Counted from the stretch's first letter, positions 1-10,858 are shown. The stretch: 12,500 nucleotides of DNA from Glandiceps talaboti (GCF_964340395.1 NC_135562.1:17111485-17123984), one strand, 5' to 3'. Numbers and translations are program-made. Notes: generated from the sequence alone by a model not told the origin.

Positions 1-335
1 ATAAAAGCTCGCAAAGTTCGTTAAGTTCTAATTAAAGTATTAGAAGGAGAATAGAACTTTTCACTACAGAATGGCCGCCCGGCCGCTGCGACGATAAATG
101 ATATCCACTTAGGCGAAACTGATCGTACATGTAGTGTCTTTTCCCGCCAAAATAAGATGACCACAATTATAATTTTCCTTGCACTTTTTGGCTCTGATCA
201 GTTCAATTTTAGATTGAAATCATAAAAAATATCCCTCTTTACCAACTGTCGCCAAAAAATCCAAACAAAATATTTATTTCGAGCAAGAAATTCGTTTAAA
301 AAGTGAAGTCGCCATGTTTGTTTTTGACTGTCTGG
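1..335. other. Non-coding stretch at the left edge
   Basis: No open frame of note and no RNA gene is visible. The stretch begins with ordinary A+T-rich sequence, has a short GC-rich patch near 71-90 with interlocking GGCCG/CGGCC words, and contains the E2F-type site listed separately at 140-155. The rest is unstructured. If the TATA box at 351 is used, this stretch would be its upstream region; that is inference. Confidence 0.5.
140..155. promoter_or_regulatory. E2F-type palindromic site, copy 1
   Basis: The 16-mer TTTCCCGCCAAAATAA is present. Its first 12 bases fit the E2F consensus TTTSSCGCSAAA at every position and are readable as E2F half-sites on both strands. An identical 16-mer lies at 3297-3312. 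In animals, E2F/DP dimers bound to such sites control S-phase genes. Nothing here shows that the site is used, and the second copy may mean that both belong to a dispersed repeat. Confidence 0.35.
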
Positions 336-358
336 GGGTGAAGGTCATAGTATATAAA
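336..358 (+). promoter_or_regulatory. Candidate TATA promoter with receptor-type direct repeat
   Basis: TATATAAA at 351-358 is a strong TATA match. It is preceded by GGGTGA at 336-341 and AGGTCA at 342-347, two RGKTSA-type half-sites directly abutted in the DR0 arrangement used by some orphan nuclear receptors. A start site would be expected roughly 25-35 bases downstream, near 380-390. No coding exon follows: the first ATGs (403, 443) open frames of only a few codons. A GTAAGA donor-like word at 665-670 could end a non-coding first exon. This is inference from motifs alone. Confidence 0.25.
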
Positions 359-380
359 CGTTGTCACTGCTTTACGGAAA

Positions 381-777
381 CAGCTGTCCGATAGTGTGCG
401 TTCCATGAGTTAGAGTTTACACAGATATTCGTAACATTATCAATGTTTCATATACTCATAAAGCACTGAGGGTTATACATTTTCAACATAGCTCAGATTG
501 TAACTATACTAATTACATGTGGATGTCTACAGTACTGAAATGGCATGTACTCACAGACACTCTGTACTACATAAGTGAAACATTGTAACGTGTAATTGCA
601 TCCTTCAGCAATTTGAACGTTTGTAGATAATTACACGGATGTAGAGTATAGCGGTTTACTTTTAGTAAGACCTACATTTTTGTGTAAATACAACCATCGC
701 CGTCAATCAGTCAGCTTGGCTATCGCAAAAGCTACCGTTTGTGCCTTTACCTCAGCTGCCGCCGTCGCTGTCGCCAT
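381..777. other. Non-coding stretch before the trinucleotide tract
   Basis: Only very short frames occur. The sequence is mixed, with several TACAT/ACTGTA-like words but no clear repeat. It could be the transcribed leader of the candidate TATA promoter, or plain intergenic DNA. From about 750 it passes gradually into GCC/GTC words that lead into the CCA tract. Confidence 0.4.
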
Positions 778-888
778 CGCCGCCGCCGCCGCCACCACCA
801 CCACCACCACCACCACCACCACCACCACCACCACCACCACCAATACCACTACCATCATCACCGCCGTCACTATTTAAGCTTCCACAAC

Positions 889-919
<31 letters not shown>

Positions 920-1112
920 GCCGCCACCATTATCATTCCAAGCCATTGACTACACCACAACCACAACTACCACCGTCACGACACACACCACCACCACCAC
1001 CACCACCACCACAACCACCAGCACCATCACCAGCACCAACAGCCCCACCACCACCACCACCACCACCACCACCACAACCGTCACAACACACCACCAGCGC
1101 CAGCCAGCTGAA
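778..1112. repeat. Compound trinucleotide tract (GCC, CCA, CAT)
   Basis: Blocks run in order: CGC/GCC words at 778-793; 17 uninterrupted CCA units at 792-842; 10 CAT units at 889-918; 8 CCA units at 988-1011; and 10 CCA units at 1045-1074. Degenerate ACC, AAC and ATC words fill the spaces up to about 1112. The top strand is almost free of G after 793. All three frames on the top strand can stay open (His, Pro or Thr runs), so the apparent frames across 680-1232 are best explained by the repeat. The His-rich frame has no ATG start and no non-repetitive domain. The same class of words appears in opposite orientation at 10859-11215. Confidence 0.9.
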
Positions 1113-1537
1113 GGCAAATGTATAATCAGCTGCAGCAAACACATACTGCCATACATTACGTTTGTGAGAGTCGAGATATATACATTTTCGACCGTCATCA
1201 CAATAACACACCACCATCGAGACTCGATATGAACATTTTCAGCGTCCACTGCATCCTCAATAAAACACAGTACTGTGTTGTCAAAATGCACAGGTATATC
1301 GTGTATGCACCAGAAAGGAAATTAAAAGTACATTGCCATTGTGACTCTTTGTATAGCACAGTTATTGACGTACCAGTTTCCTTTATTTACCCAAATGTAA
1401 GAAATCCAGAATACCTTTGACTCGCTTCATAAACAAAACAGTCGTTTGAATGGTACACGCCAACATGTTAAATTTAGCCACAAAGTCTCATATGACGTGC
1501 ACAGTTGTGGTTAATCTCATTCAGATAAACGTAGTTA
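1113..1537. other. Stretch without recognisable gene
   Basis: A 100-codon ATG-to-stop frame runs at 1118-1420 on the plus strand. Its protein is mixed in composition, with several Cys and His residues (including a short HCHC-type cluster), but has no domain I recognise, no signal peptide and no long hydrophobic segment. It starts inside the tail of the CCA tract. It could be chance or part of an unrecognised exon; I do not call it a gene. Confidence 0.35.
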
Positions 1538-1915
1538 GGCCAAATAAAAAAATAGTGTGTTTCCGATCCTAGTTTAGGCCAGCCGACCCTAAACATTGTT
1601 TTTGTATACATGCAAATGGCTTAAATGATAACAATCTATATGTACTTTTATTTCCATGTACACTTTTATGCCCCTCTCTCATGTGTGGTCACTTAAAAAA
1701 AAATCGTAGAGAAAACAGGCCTTCATTAGATTATACAACAGTTACAGCAGTCTGCATAACATGTTCAGCTACTTGACTTATAATTGGCTTCATTTACAAT
1801 AGGGGTCGAAGTAATTAAAAAATTAAGGTAAAAAAATCAAAATAATCCGACCTACCTACCCTATTTTCTGAAATCGTGTTATCGGAAACAGACATTTTAA
1901 AATTCTTTTGCCTTA
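1538..1915. repeat. Two opposed fragments of a probable dispersed repeat
   Basis: GTGTGTTTCCGAT at 1555-1567 is matched in inverted orientation by ATCGGAAACAGAC at 1881-1893 (12 of 13 bases). Similarity continues loosely outward into an AGGC plus A-rich segment (about 1538-1554 on the left, 1894-1915 on the right). The right fragment also holds ATCCGACCTACCTACCC at about 1845-1861, and the left one a shorter GCCGACCCTA near 1582-1591. This looks like two decayed copies of one short interspersed element facing each other, or one element with long degenerate ends. No transposase frame lies between them. The family is not identified. Confidence 0.35.
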
Positions 1916-2289
1916 AAAAAGCTATAGTGGATTTATTTAACGGTTTCTTTTGTAACGTAAGCCATTCATCGCGTTCAGATTGTGTAACTGCTGTAAAGAC
2001 TTACCACGTTTGTATGTATGCAAAGCTCTATCCTTAATTGAAATGTGTTTGTATAGTAATAGGAAGTTAACATCGAGGTAATTAGACGAACTGAGTTACT
2101 TTTTAAACATTGGTGTTCAATCGCATGATTTTGATATGAATACACAATCGAACCCTTTGTTTGCTGATTGCAGTTTTTAACGGCAACAGCTTGTTATAAA
2201 CCTGTACACTAAAGAGTTTGTACGGAAAATAGTAAAAAACAATATTAATACAAATGTAGGATAATACGCGGTGAGAGATGACAAGGGCA
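1916..2289. other. Non-coding stretch before first GA tract
   Basis: No open frame above a few dozen codons, no tandem repeat and no strong palindrome are visible. The composition is A+T-rich with short T and A runs. I see nothing that supports a gene or an RNA. Confidence 0.5.
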
Positions 2290-3296
<1,007 letters not shown>

Positions 3297-3312
3297 TTTC
3301 CCGCCAAAATAA
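3297..3312. promoter_or_regulatory. E2F-type palindromic site, copy 2
   Basis: This copy is identical over 16 bases (TTTCCCGCCAAAATAA) to 140-155, and again fits the E2F consensus TTTSSCGCSAAA. It is followed by further CCCGCCAA/TCCGCCAA words near 3314-3322 and 3467-3475. The sequence flanking the 16-mer does not align well with that of the first copy. Confidence 0.35.
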
Positions 3313-4888
<1,576 letters not shown>

Positions 4889-4925
<37 letters not shown>

Positions 4926-5040
4926 GTCTATTCTGTCCTACTTACTAACCTACTAATCTATCTACCTACCTACATGTAGACGGACAGACCTAGCTACCTA
5001 GACCTACCAACCAGCCTCAGCTACCTGTCTGCCCGCCTGT
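4889..5040. repeat. TCTG tetranucleotide tract decaying to CTAC/CTAT
   Basis: Nine exact TCTG units (4889-4924) are followed to about 5040 by sequence that largely keeps a 4-base rhythm of CTAC, CTAT, CTAG, CTGT and CTGC words. The whole looks like one old tetranucleotide array of which only the left end remains homogeneous. A second TCTG array lies at 8344-8395. Confidence 0.85.
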
Positions 5041-5774
5041 CACGGTGGACGGTTGAACGTTACATATTGTTCTAACAAGGTTGTTATTTTTTTGTAAACA
5101 TCTTTAAGTTGAATTTTTGCATGCAGTTTTGATGAGGTTATAAGTACATAAATGTGATCGGTCACAAAAGATTCAGGAAACACACTGGCCAAGCCACATT
5201 AGTACATAACTCACGACCTATCCAATCAAACTGTTGAGAAACTGCTCTTGAACATTTTTCACCAAGCCTTTTATCCTGTATATCCATATCACGACGTGAA
5301 TGGAGTAGTAACATATAGCCGGGACGTGTTGTGACATGCATGAGCCAAACATTCTATAACACAGAGGAAATGCCATACGGGATTATGTTTTTATTTTTGA
5401 CAGGACAATATGGAAATAAAAGTTAATATCCTAGCAGTCCTGTTAAGAATGGTGAACCAATATAAAATAAAACAATGGCGTATATACTCAACTATCTCCA
5501 GCAATATAACATGCATCAGTTGATGCGCGAGCTATAATAATGTTATCTGTAATGAAACCGTTTTCCGAACATGAACCCTGCTGCCGAGGCTATACGCGCG
5601 AATGTTTGTATTTTTCACAAAATTGTTACAGGTATTATTGTAAAGGAGTTGAAGAACTTGGGATATAATATACACGACACCACCTGTACTTTCACGTTAA
5701 CAGCTTTTTCGCTCTTTCAAAATAGTATGTATTTGCAGCAAGCGTGGCGTAATTCCCGCGTGAGTGCAAGTAGT
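5041..5774. other. Non-coding stretch upstream of the CRE array
   Basis: No tandem repeat or RNA gene is seen. A 95-codon plus-strand frame at 5571-5858 starts at ATG but runs into the tandem array; its last third is repeat-derived and the rest shows no domain I know. The block from 5570 to 5770 is somewhat richer in CpG (CGCGCG near 5595, GCGTGGCG near 5743) than its surroundings. Confidence 0.4.
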
Positions 5775-5990
5775 CTATTTGTGACGTCATCATACCCATG
5801 TTCTTGCAGGTATGACGTCACTCCCATGCGCCTGCAGAGAGGCTATTTTGTGACATAATCATATCGATATTTCTTTGCAGGTATGACGTCACTCTCATGT
5901 GATCACGTTTTGTGAAGGTATGACGTCGCTCCCATGCATGTGCAATTCAGGAGTCTGCTTGCGACGTCATCGTAGCGATGTTTGAAATTT
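5775..5990. repeat. Degenerate tandem array of about 68 bp units bearing CRE sites
   Basis: Units start at about 5775 (CTATTTGTGACGTCATCATA), 5843 (CTATTTTGTGACATAATCAT), 5907 (shortened by about 20 bases) and 5956 (partial). Each full unit has a left CRE, then a TTGCAGGTATGACGTCACTC segment with a second CRE. Exact TGACGTCA occurs at 5782-5789, 5813-5820 and 5884-5891; one-mismatch forms lie at 5921-5928 and 5962-5969, and a weaker TGACATAA at 5851-5858. Within unit 1, GTGACGTCA plus TACC (5781-5789, 5793-5796) is the inverted complement of GGTATGACGTCAC (5809-5821), so the unit can fold into a 13-bp stem with a 3-base bulge and a 12-base loop. TGACGTCA is the binding site of CREB/ATF bZIP proteins; use here is inferred, not shown. 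Confidence 0.75.
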
Positions 5991-6397
5991 TTGATGATGT
6001 TTCTTCATCAGTCATCCGAATCAAGTTGTCAGATACTGTGACAAAGATCTTGCTAGTACTGTAAAAAAGATCCTGACGTATTGATTGGCAAATATTGACC
6101 TAATTACATTGTCGGATATGAAGTACTTTGCACTGAAGGAAAGCAAATAAAGCATAATTGATAACATTATGTAAATGAACCAGGTTTATACAACTTTAGA
6201 TTAAAAGTCTGCCCAGGCTAAATTTGATTGATTTGCATAACGTTTACATGACTATTTGTATATCATTAACATATTATTTGTATATGATGTTGGGGAATCA
6301 GAAATAGAAACCATGAACATTGAAGTTCAAGTTGTATTATTGCTTGCATTGGCTTGCCAACTGAAAAAAGAAGAATTACAGATCCCTGGTCGTACAG
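5991..6397. other. Non-coding stretch after the CRE array
   Basis: A+T-rich sequence with no supported gene. It contains an exact octamer ATTTGCAT at 6231-6238 and a short direct repeat of TATTTGTATAT (near 6253 and 6275). A minus-strand frame at 6327-6518 shows no domain. Confidence 0.45.
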
Positions 6398-6419
6398 TGC
6401 GCATGCCCGGATGACGTAA
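6398..6419 (-). promoter_or_regulatory. NRF1-like site beside ATF/CRE site
   Basis: TGCGCATGCCC (6398-6408) differs by one base from the palindromic NRF1 core TGCGCATGCGC. TGACGTAA (6412-6419) is an ATF/CRE-type site, and CCGGAT between them could serve as an ETS core. Read on the minus strand, the order (CRE, ETS-like, NRF1) resembles CpG-type housekeeping promoters. No start site or exon could be found leftward. The ACGTAATTTTA word is shared with about 3354 and 3890, so a repeat origin is a fair alternative. Confidence 0.25.
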
Positions 6420-6802
6420 TTTTATTTGTTGATAAACACTATGTGTCAAGTCATGATAACTATAAATCAAAGTTAGATTACATGCATCAAGCACGAGTTT
6501 ATTTTGAGGGGAAAACAAATTTCGTAAATCACGTCAATTTCTGCCCAGAAACAAATTATGTTTGCGCGTCCCTAGTTACTGACTAGGTTTTGGTAGCGTG
6601 GGACCCCGGCTTGAGGCGCACGTGGGTAAACCGTCCTGTCTTCCAACCTTTCAGTAAAGAGGTCTGAAACAAAGTGAATCAAAGTCACGAGCTAAAAAGC
6701 AGAAGCAGAAATTATATTCTACTCATGTACATTTATACAGATCAATCATAAAAATGCTGTTTTTTTTACAACTTTTAGTAGCGAAGATAATGTACTATAC
6801 AA
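6420..6802. other. Non-coding stretch with a small GC-rich block
   Basis: From about 6563 to 6640 the base composition becomes clearly richer in G and C with several CpGs, including CTAGT-tactg-ACTAG, ACCCCGGC and GGCGCACGTGGG (an E-box CACGTG at about 6619). The block lacks the paired arms and box A/box B arrangement of a tRNA gene. What it is remains unclear. Confidence 0.35.
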
Positions 6803-6843
6803 TTCACATCATTTATCATAGATTTGATGATAAATGATGTGAA
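6803..6843. repeat. Perfect 17-bp inverted repeat (hairpin)
   Basis: TTCACATCATTTATCAT at 6803-6819 and ATGATAAATGATGTGAA at 6827-6843 are exact reverse complements separated by a 7-base loop (AGATTTG). Pairing continues only patchily beyond the arms. The stem is shorter than a typical microRNA precursor, and no flanking single-stranded segment or mature-arm asymmetry can be judged. Alternatives are a small foldback element, a cruciform-forming site, or a dyad binding site. Confidence 0.85.
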
Positions 6844-7070
6844 ATATAATTATGCTAAATCATAAAAGATGCGTACGTCCAAGAAAATTGATTGTATCGC
6901 GAAAGAGTGGGTCCACTTGAAAATATTAATTTTAATTAATGATTCATTTGTTTTGTACAGTATACATACTAGGATTAATTTGCATCTACATGTAAGTGGA
7001 TACACGATTTATAATATATGTATGTATATACAATCAACTGTTTATTGTATATGTTCAAATGAAACTGCTT
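6844..7070. other. A+T-rich stretch before the AT tract
   Basis: There is no gene. A 67-codon frame at 6869-7072 is low in complexity, lacks a domain and is probably chance. An exact octamer ATTTGCAT lies at 6978-6985. Several TATGTATATA words lead into the AT tract. Confidence 0.4.
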
Positions 7071-7093
7071 AGTTATATATATATATAACTATA

Positions 7094-7151
<58 letters not shown>
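7071..7151. repeat. AT dinucleotide tract with a 20-bp palindrome at its left edge
   Basis: The exact palindrome AGTTATATATATATATAACT (7071-7090) is followed by about 26 uninterrupted AT units (7099-7151). The tract is self-complementary and can extrude as a cruciform. It is probably variable in length between individuals. Confidence 0.95.
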
Positions 7152-7153
<2 letters not shown>

Positions 7154-7591
7154 CAGTACTAGTAATGAAAAATGTCTATGCTGGAGTAAACCGTGCTCAA
7201 TACATATGTATGTAGAGCGATGTAAATAACATAGTATCAAGTAAGATACACAGGAGCCGTTGCACAGTGATTCTCACTGTTAGTCTGATGATCGATGATC
7301 GAGCGCAACATATTTATGTATGTCTGTCTGTGTGTCTGTGTAATTCATAGACGTCTCTCCAACGCCTATGTTCAATTTAAAGTTCTGACTGACTCGGGGT
7401 CAAATTTCACTGGATATAAAGTCCTTAAAATCCTCTTTGCTTCTTATCCTTTTGAAATAATCAAAAGAATTTATTTTATTTTTTTATCAAGTTTATCAAG
7501 GTTGCCATGTCAAAAAAGTAAGAATAATTAAATGGTAGATTTTCCTTGCTTAGTTGTTGTGCGCATTATCTTCTCAAATAATCTGAATTCT
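7152..7591. other. Non-coding stretch between AT tract and minisatellite
   Basis: A small exact inverted repeat, ACAGTGA-ttc-TCACTGT, lies at 7264-7280, and a short TGTCTGTC/TGTGTCTG stretch at 7320-7340. A 78-codon plus-strand frame (7295-7531) contains a TDSGSNFTG peptide that resembles the second catalytic segment of retroelement integrases, but no neighbouring integrase motif is present, so I do not call it a fragment. Confidence 0.35.
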
Positions 7592-7919
7592 CATACCTAA
7601 ACTAGGTGGTCAATGAGACACCTGTGATTCATAATTAAGCTAGGTAGCGAAAAGGCAGTTTTGACTTTTATAACTAAATTAGGTGGTAAAGAGAAAGCTG
7701 TTATTTTCATAATTAAGCTAGGTGTTAAAAATGGCAGCTTGGATTGTTATAATTGCACAAGGTGGAAAAGAAAGACAGCTGTGATTTGCATAACTAAATT
7801 AGGTGGTAAGAATTTCAGCTGTGATTTTCATAATTAAGTTAGGAAGTGTGATTTTCCTAGCTAAACTAGGTAGTAAAAAAGCAGGTGTGATTTTTAAGAC
7901 GAAGTTAGGTATCACAATT
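7592..7919. repeat. Degenerate minisatellite of about 39 bp units
   Basis: Eight units plus a partial one start at 7592, 7630, 7668, 7708, 7747, 7789, 7829, 7857 and about 7896. The common plan is CATAAYTAARYTAGGTGGT, an A/G-rich spacer, then GGCAGCTGTGATTTT. Unit lengths are 38, 38, 40, 39, 42, 40, 28, 39 and about 24; the seventh has lost its middle. Units 2 and 4 (TTAAGCTAGG) and 3 and 6 (CTAAATTAGGTGGTAA) are closest to each other, suggesting a higher-order two-unit alternation. Several units carry CAGCTG, an E-box core. No coding frame runs through. Confidence 0.9.
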
Positions 7920-8277
7920 ATATCTGCGGCAAATAATAGGGCAGTTTGATATTAAACAAAGAAATGTGTAGGTGAGTATTATTGACATGGTAAAGATGAT
8001 GGAATGGAAACACTGGTACACTAAGGTTACACAATTTAGCCATTATTAATTATGTGTTATGAATGGCATGGTACATTTAATAAGTTACAATCGGCATTAT
8101 GATCTAAGGATATGGTCGTCAGAGTGATATGTGTGCTGAGGGGTTAGAGTGTAGATTTCATGCGTTAATCTTATTTGTGCTAAAGTGAAAAATGGAATGA
8201 ACGAGCCAGACGGATGTTGAATATGAAATAATAGACATAGCTGTGTTTTATTCTTGTCTATCAAAATTGCCACTCCA
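7920..8277. other. Non-coding stretch after the minisatellite
   Basis: I see no open frame of note, no tandem repeat and no palindrome. Words such as AATGGCATGGTA and TTACACAATTTAG are unremarkable. Confidence 0.5.
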
Positions 8278-8364
8278 GTTTCCCCTCTCCCCCTCTCTCT
8301 CTCACTCTCTCTCCCCCTCCCCCTCTCGCGTTTCTCTGTCTATCTGTCTGTCTGTCTGTCTGCC

Positions 8365-8440
<76 letters not shown>
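8278..8440. repeat. Compound pyrimidine tract (CT, TCTG)
   Basis: CCCCTCT/CTCTCT words at 8281-8337 pass into TCTG units at 8344-8395 (one TGCC interruption near 8361) and end in 22 uninterrupted TC units at 8397-8440. The top strand is nearly pure pyrimidine at both ends, the reverse of the GA tracts at 2290 and 4391. Ser-Leu and Val-Cys-Leu frames across it are repeat artefacts. Confidence 0.93.
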
Positions 8441-8444
<4 letters not shown>

Positions 8445-9226
8445 CTTTATGGTTTGCACAATTATCGTTTGGGATAGACTATAAGAATTTGTTAAATTCC
8501 TTGTGGATATATGTTAGTATTTTCTGTGAGTGATTGATGTTCATTCGCTGCGATAATGGTTTATGAATTTTATTGTGATAAATTATGCCCACTGCTCAAC
8601 GAGGAAATTCAGTTTTTGAACAAAATAGATGAATGAGCTTACTGCTTGAGCTGTGTTTTTTGTTACCACGTCAAGTAAAATATGCTGCTACAACAGATGC
8701 AGCCGATGTACTTTTGGAAAAGTGGTTCAAATTTATTTGTTGAGTAATGTAGCCAGAGGATGTTCCCATGTCGGAGATATTTTTATACGAGGTCAAACGA
8801 CTGATAATTACCAGCCGTTTCAGAATCTCTTGAGTGTTGAATTCGTACTTGCTTTATTTAGGCGGGACTTCATTAACAATGCGATTGCAGACGACAGAGG
8901 TCAGAAGCCTCGCTTTAAATTTCGGTACTTCCGTTTCAATTTGTCCCTAGCCTGCCGAAAGTTGTCCAAATTTTTTTATTTGTATATGCACCTTTTGTGG
9001 TGGGTCTTCTAGAACATAAAATGTATATATAGCAATACTAGTATTTACATCATTTTGAAAAGTTGTTACTTTCCAAGTTATTTATAGCTCGACATACTTT
9101 GTATGACTACTTTTATATTAACTACCAATTTGCAACAATTTTCGTGACCGCCATTCTACATGCTGTACACATACACACACACGTACATATACATTACTAT
9201 TGCTAATACTCCAATTCTAGAAAAGT
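8441..9226. other. Stretch without supported gene; one mixed-composition frame
   Basis: A 119-codon plus-strand frame at 8653-9012 is the longest in the window that is not made of simple repeat. Its residues are mixed, with a Cys-rich N-terminal part (Cys at about 11, 12, 16 and 19), a basic middle and a hydrophobic C-terminus, but there is no family I recognise, and the beginning does not look like a natural start. An ETS-type ACTTCCG at 8927-8933 and an E2F-half-like GGCGGGA near 8862 fall inside it. Chance, or an exon of an unknown gene, are both possible. Confidence 0.3.
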
Positions 9227-9424
9227 CATTACCCAATTCTTTTTTGAAGGCAGGATTTTATAATGTACTGCAATTTTCTTGATAACAGAAATAAAATTAC
9301 TCTAGATTATTCTGTACGTAACACTCATTACCCAATTCTCACCTTTTGCTAAGGCTGGTCTTTGATCGATGAAATGAGTGCAATTTTCTTTATAATAGTA
9401 ACAATTATTCTGTCTATTTTGAAA
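9227..9424. repeat. Diverged tandem duplication of about 99 bp
   Basis: Three landmarks recur in the same order. CATTACCCAATTCT is at 9227-9240 and 9326-9339 (offset 99). GCAATTTTCTT is at 9270-9280 and 9380-9390 (offset 110), followed each time by a similar GATAACAG/TATAATAG word. ATTATTCTGT is at 9306-9315 and 9404-9413 (offset 98). GAAGGCAGG and TAAGGCTGG also correspond. The two copies therefore cover about 9227-9325 and 9326-9424 with small insertions and deletions. The duplication is non-coding as far as I can see. Confidence 0.8.
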
Positions 9425-10858
9425 GCATTGAGTTAAATTGCCTTCAATAATTTGTAGTCGAGTCATATTTTTTGTGACGGAAGCAATTTCTAAAAATATC
9501 CAACGAATTGGGGTCATTTTCATCAGTGATGCGTGCCGCAGAAGGTGGGTTTACCAGTTAGGCAAGTAATAAATAATGACATGATGGCGAAGTCAAATTG
9601 TTAACCCATACTTGGGGTTTTACCTCATCAGTGGTGTTTACAAAGATATCTCTCTAGCCACTTAGGGTCTGCGTAAAACCAAAGCTCATAGATTACTAGT
9701 AAATGTGCTTAAATGATATAAGACCTTTTTGTACAGCAATCATTACTTCAATTTTACAATCATGCAATAAAACTCGACATTTCCCATAATTCATCATTCA
9801 AGATGAAGGTTTGCCAGCTCTGTTTAGGAACATCATGTGGAAGGAATGGCAGCCCTTTGAGCATTTGTTTTTTTATTAAAAACTGTTCAATAAATACGAA
9901 TTATTACACAATTTGAAAAACAGTATGAAGTGTTTTATTCCCAAATACTGATTAAAATGCTATTTCACGGGATAACGGAAGTGCTATGCCACCAATTTGA
10001 ACTACTATCTGTTTTTGAGAAAAACAGTTTTTGAATATCAAATATTGAATTAATATAGGCAAAATGTAGTATGTTATGGCGTCTCTGATTTATATACATT
10101 CAATTTCATAATGTCGGAGACAATTCTATCATATACTTCTTATTTCAATACTATGAATTCCATACTTGTAATGGTTTACACATATGTAAAAGGAGCGCAG
10201 GTAGAAATAGTCCGCAAAATGCGACGTCTTGTTCCACGCCTATCAACCAGCACAATAAGAAGTCTGATTTGAGACGAACGACACGTCGAATCTTACAGTC
10301 TAAGTAAGAAATTGCAAGAGTAGAAAATTCGAGAAGAAAATTGTTAACATACAGTGTACAAGTGGCAATTGGTGTTGGATGTCTAGACGAGGAAATGACC
10401 CAAGAAGGCATACTTTCTCATCGATTTACAATATAGTGATCGCTGAGTAAATACATTCCGACTAAAGTACACCGAGTAATCGAACGATTGTGATGTTTGC
10501 CGAATTCTGTAGAAATGTTATTTTGAGATTGCGGTTTGGTGCATCCCTCATCGCTCGACACATCGAAGTGCGAAATTAATTACTCGTGCAATGACGCAGG
10601 GGAATACTGCGTGTGTGTACGATTATCTTAAAAGGCTTGGATGGGTTTAGGTGTGAGATTTAGTCGTTTATCCTCTCGAGACCTTTATAAAAAACAACGA
10701 CAACAAAAGAATGACGCTATCAGAGGTTAATGTGGACATTTTTGGTTTTGGAATACAAAATCGGTGTAGCTGATTGAAATGTTAGCACACAGGGATATCA
10801 ACAAACTAACACGTAGAACTAAAATTTGCAAAAAAATCGAAGTCGGAGAAGGAGTAGA
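9425..10858. other. Long gene-poor stretch before the GRT tract
   Basis: No supported gene. GGTTTTAC (9616-9623) and GTAAAACC (9673-9680) form an 8-bp inverted pair about 50 bases apart. CTGTTTTT-GAG-AAAAACAG (10009-10027) is a perfect 8-bp stem with a 3-base loop, followed by another GTTTTTGA. An ETS-type CGGAAGTG is at 9976-9983. A minus-strand frame at 10151-10411 (86 codons) has hydrophobic patches but no recognisable family. TTTATAAAA near 10685 is TATA-like. I see no tandem repeats. Confidence 0.4.

Noticed and set aside
739-1125. His-rich open frame across the CCA/CAT tract
   Set aside because: It has no ATG start, all plus frames are open because of the trinucleotide repeat, and it carries no non-repetitive domain.
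6560-6640. tRNA gene or tRNA-derived SINE head in the GC-rich block
   Set aside because: I could not find a matched acceptor stem, a box A or a GTTCRANNC box B at the right spacing.
7295-7531. Retroelement integrase fragment suggested by a TDSGSNFTG peptide
   Set aside because: Only this single motif-like match is present. No HHCC, first Asp or DDE glutamate context and no neighbouring reverse transcriptase signal is seen, so coincidence is likelier.
8653-9012. 119-codon plus-strand frame as a gene
   Set aside because: No homology that I recognise, no splice or promoter context, and the composition is that of translated non-coding DNA. It is kept only as a remark in the feature list.
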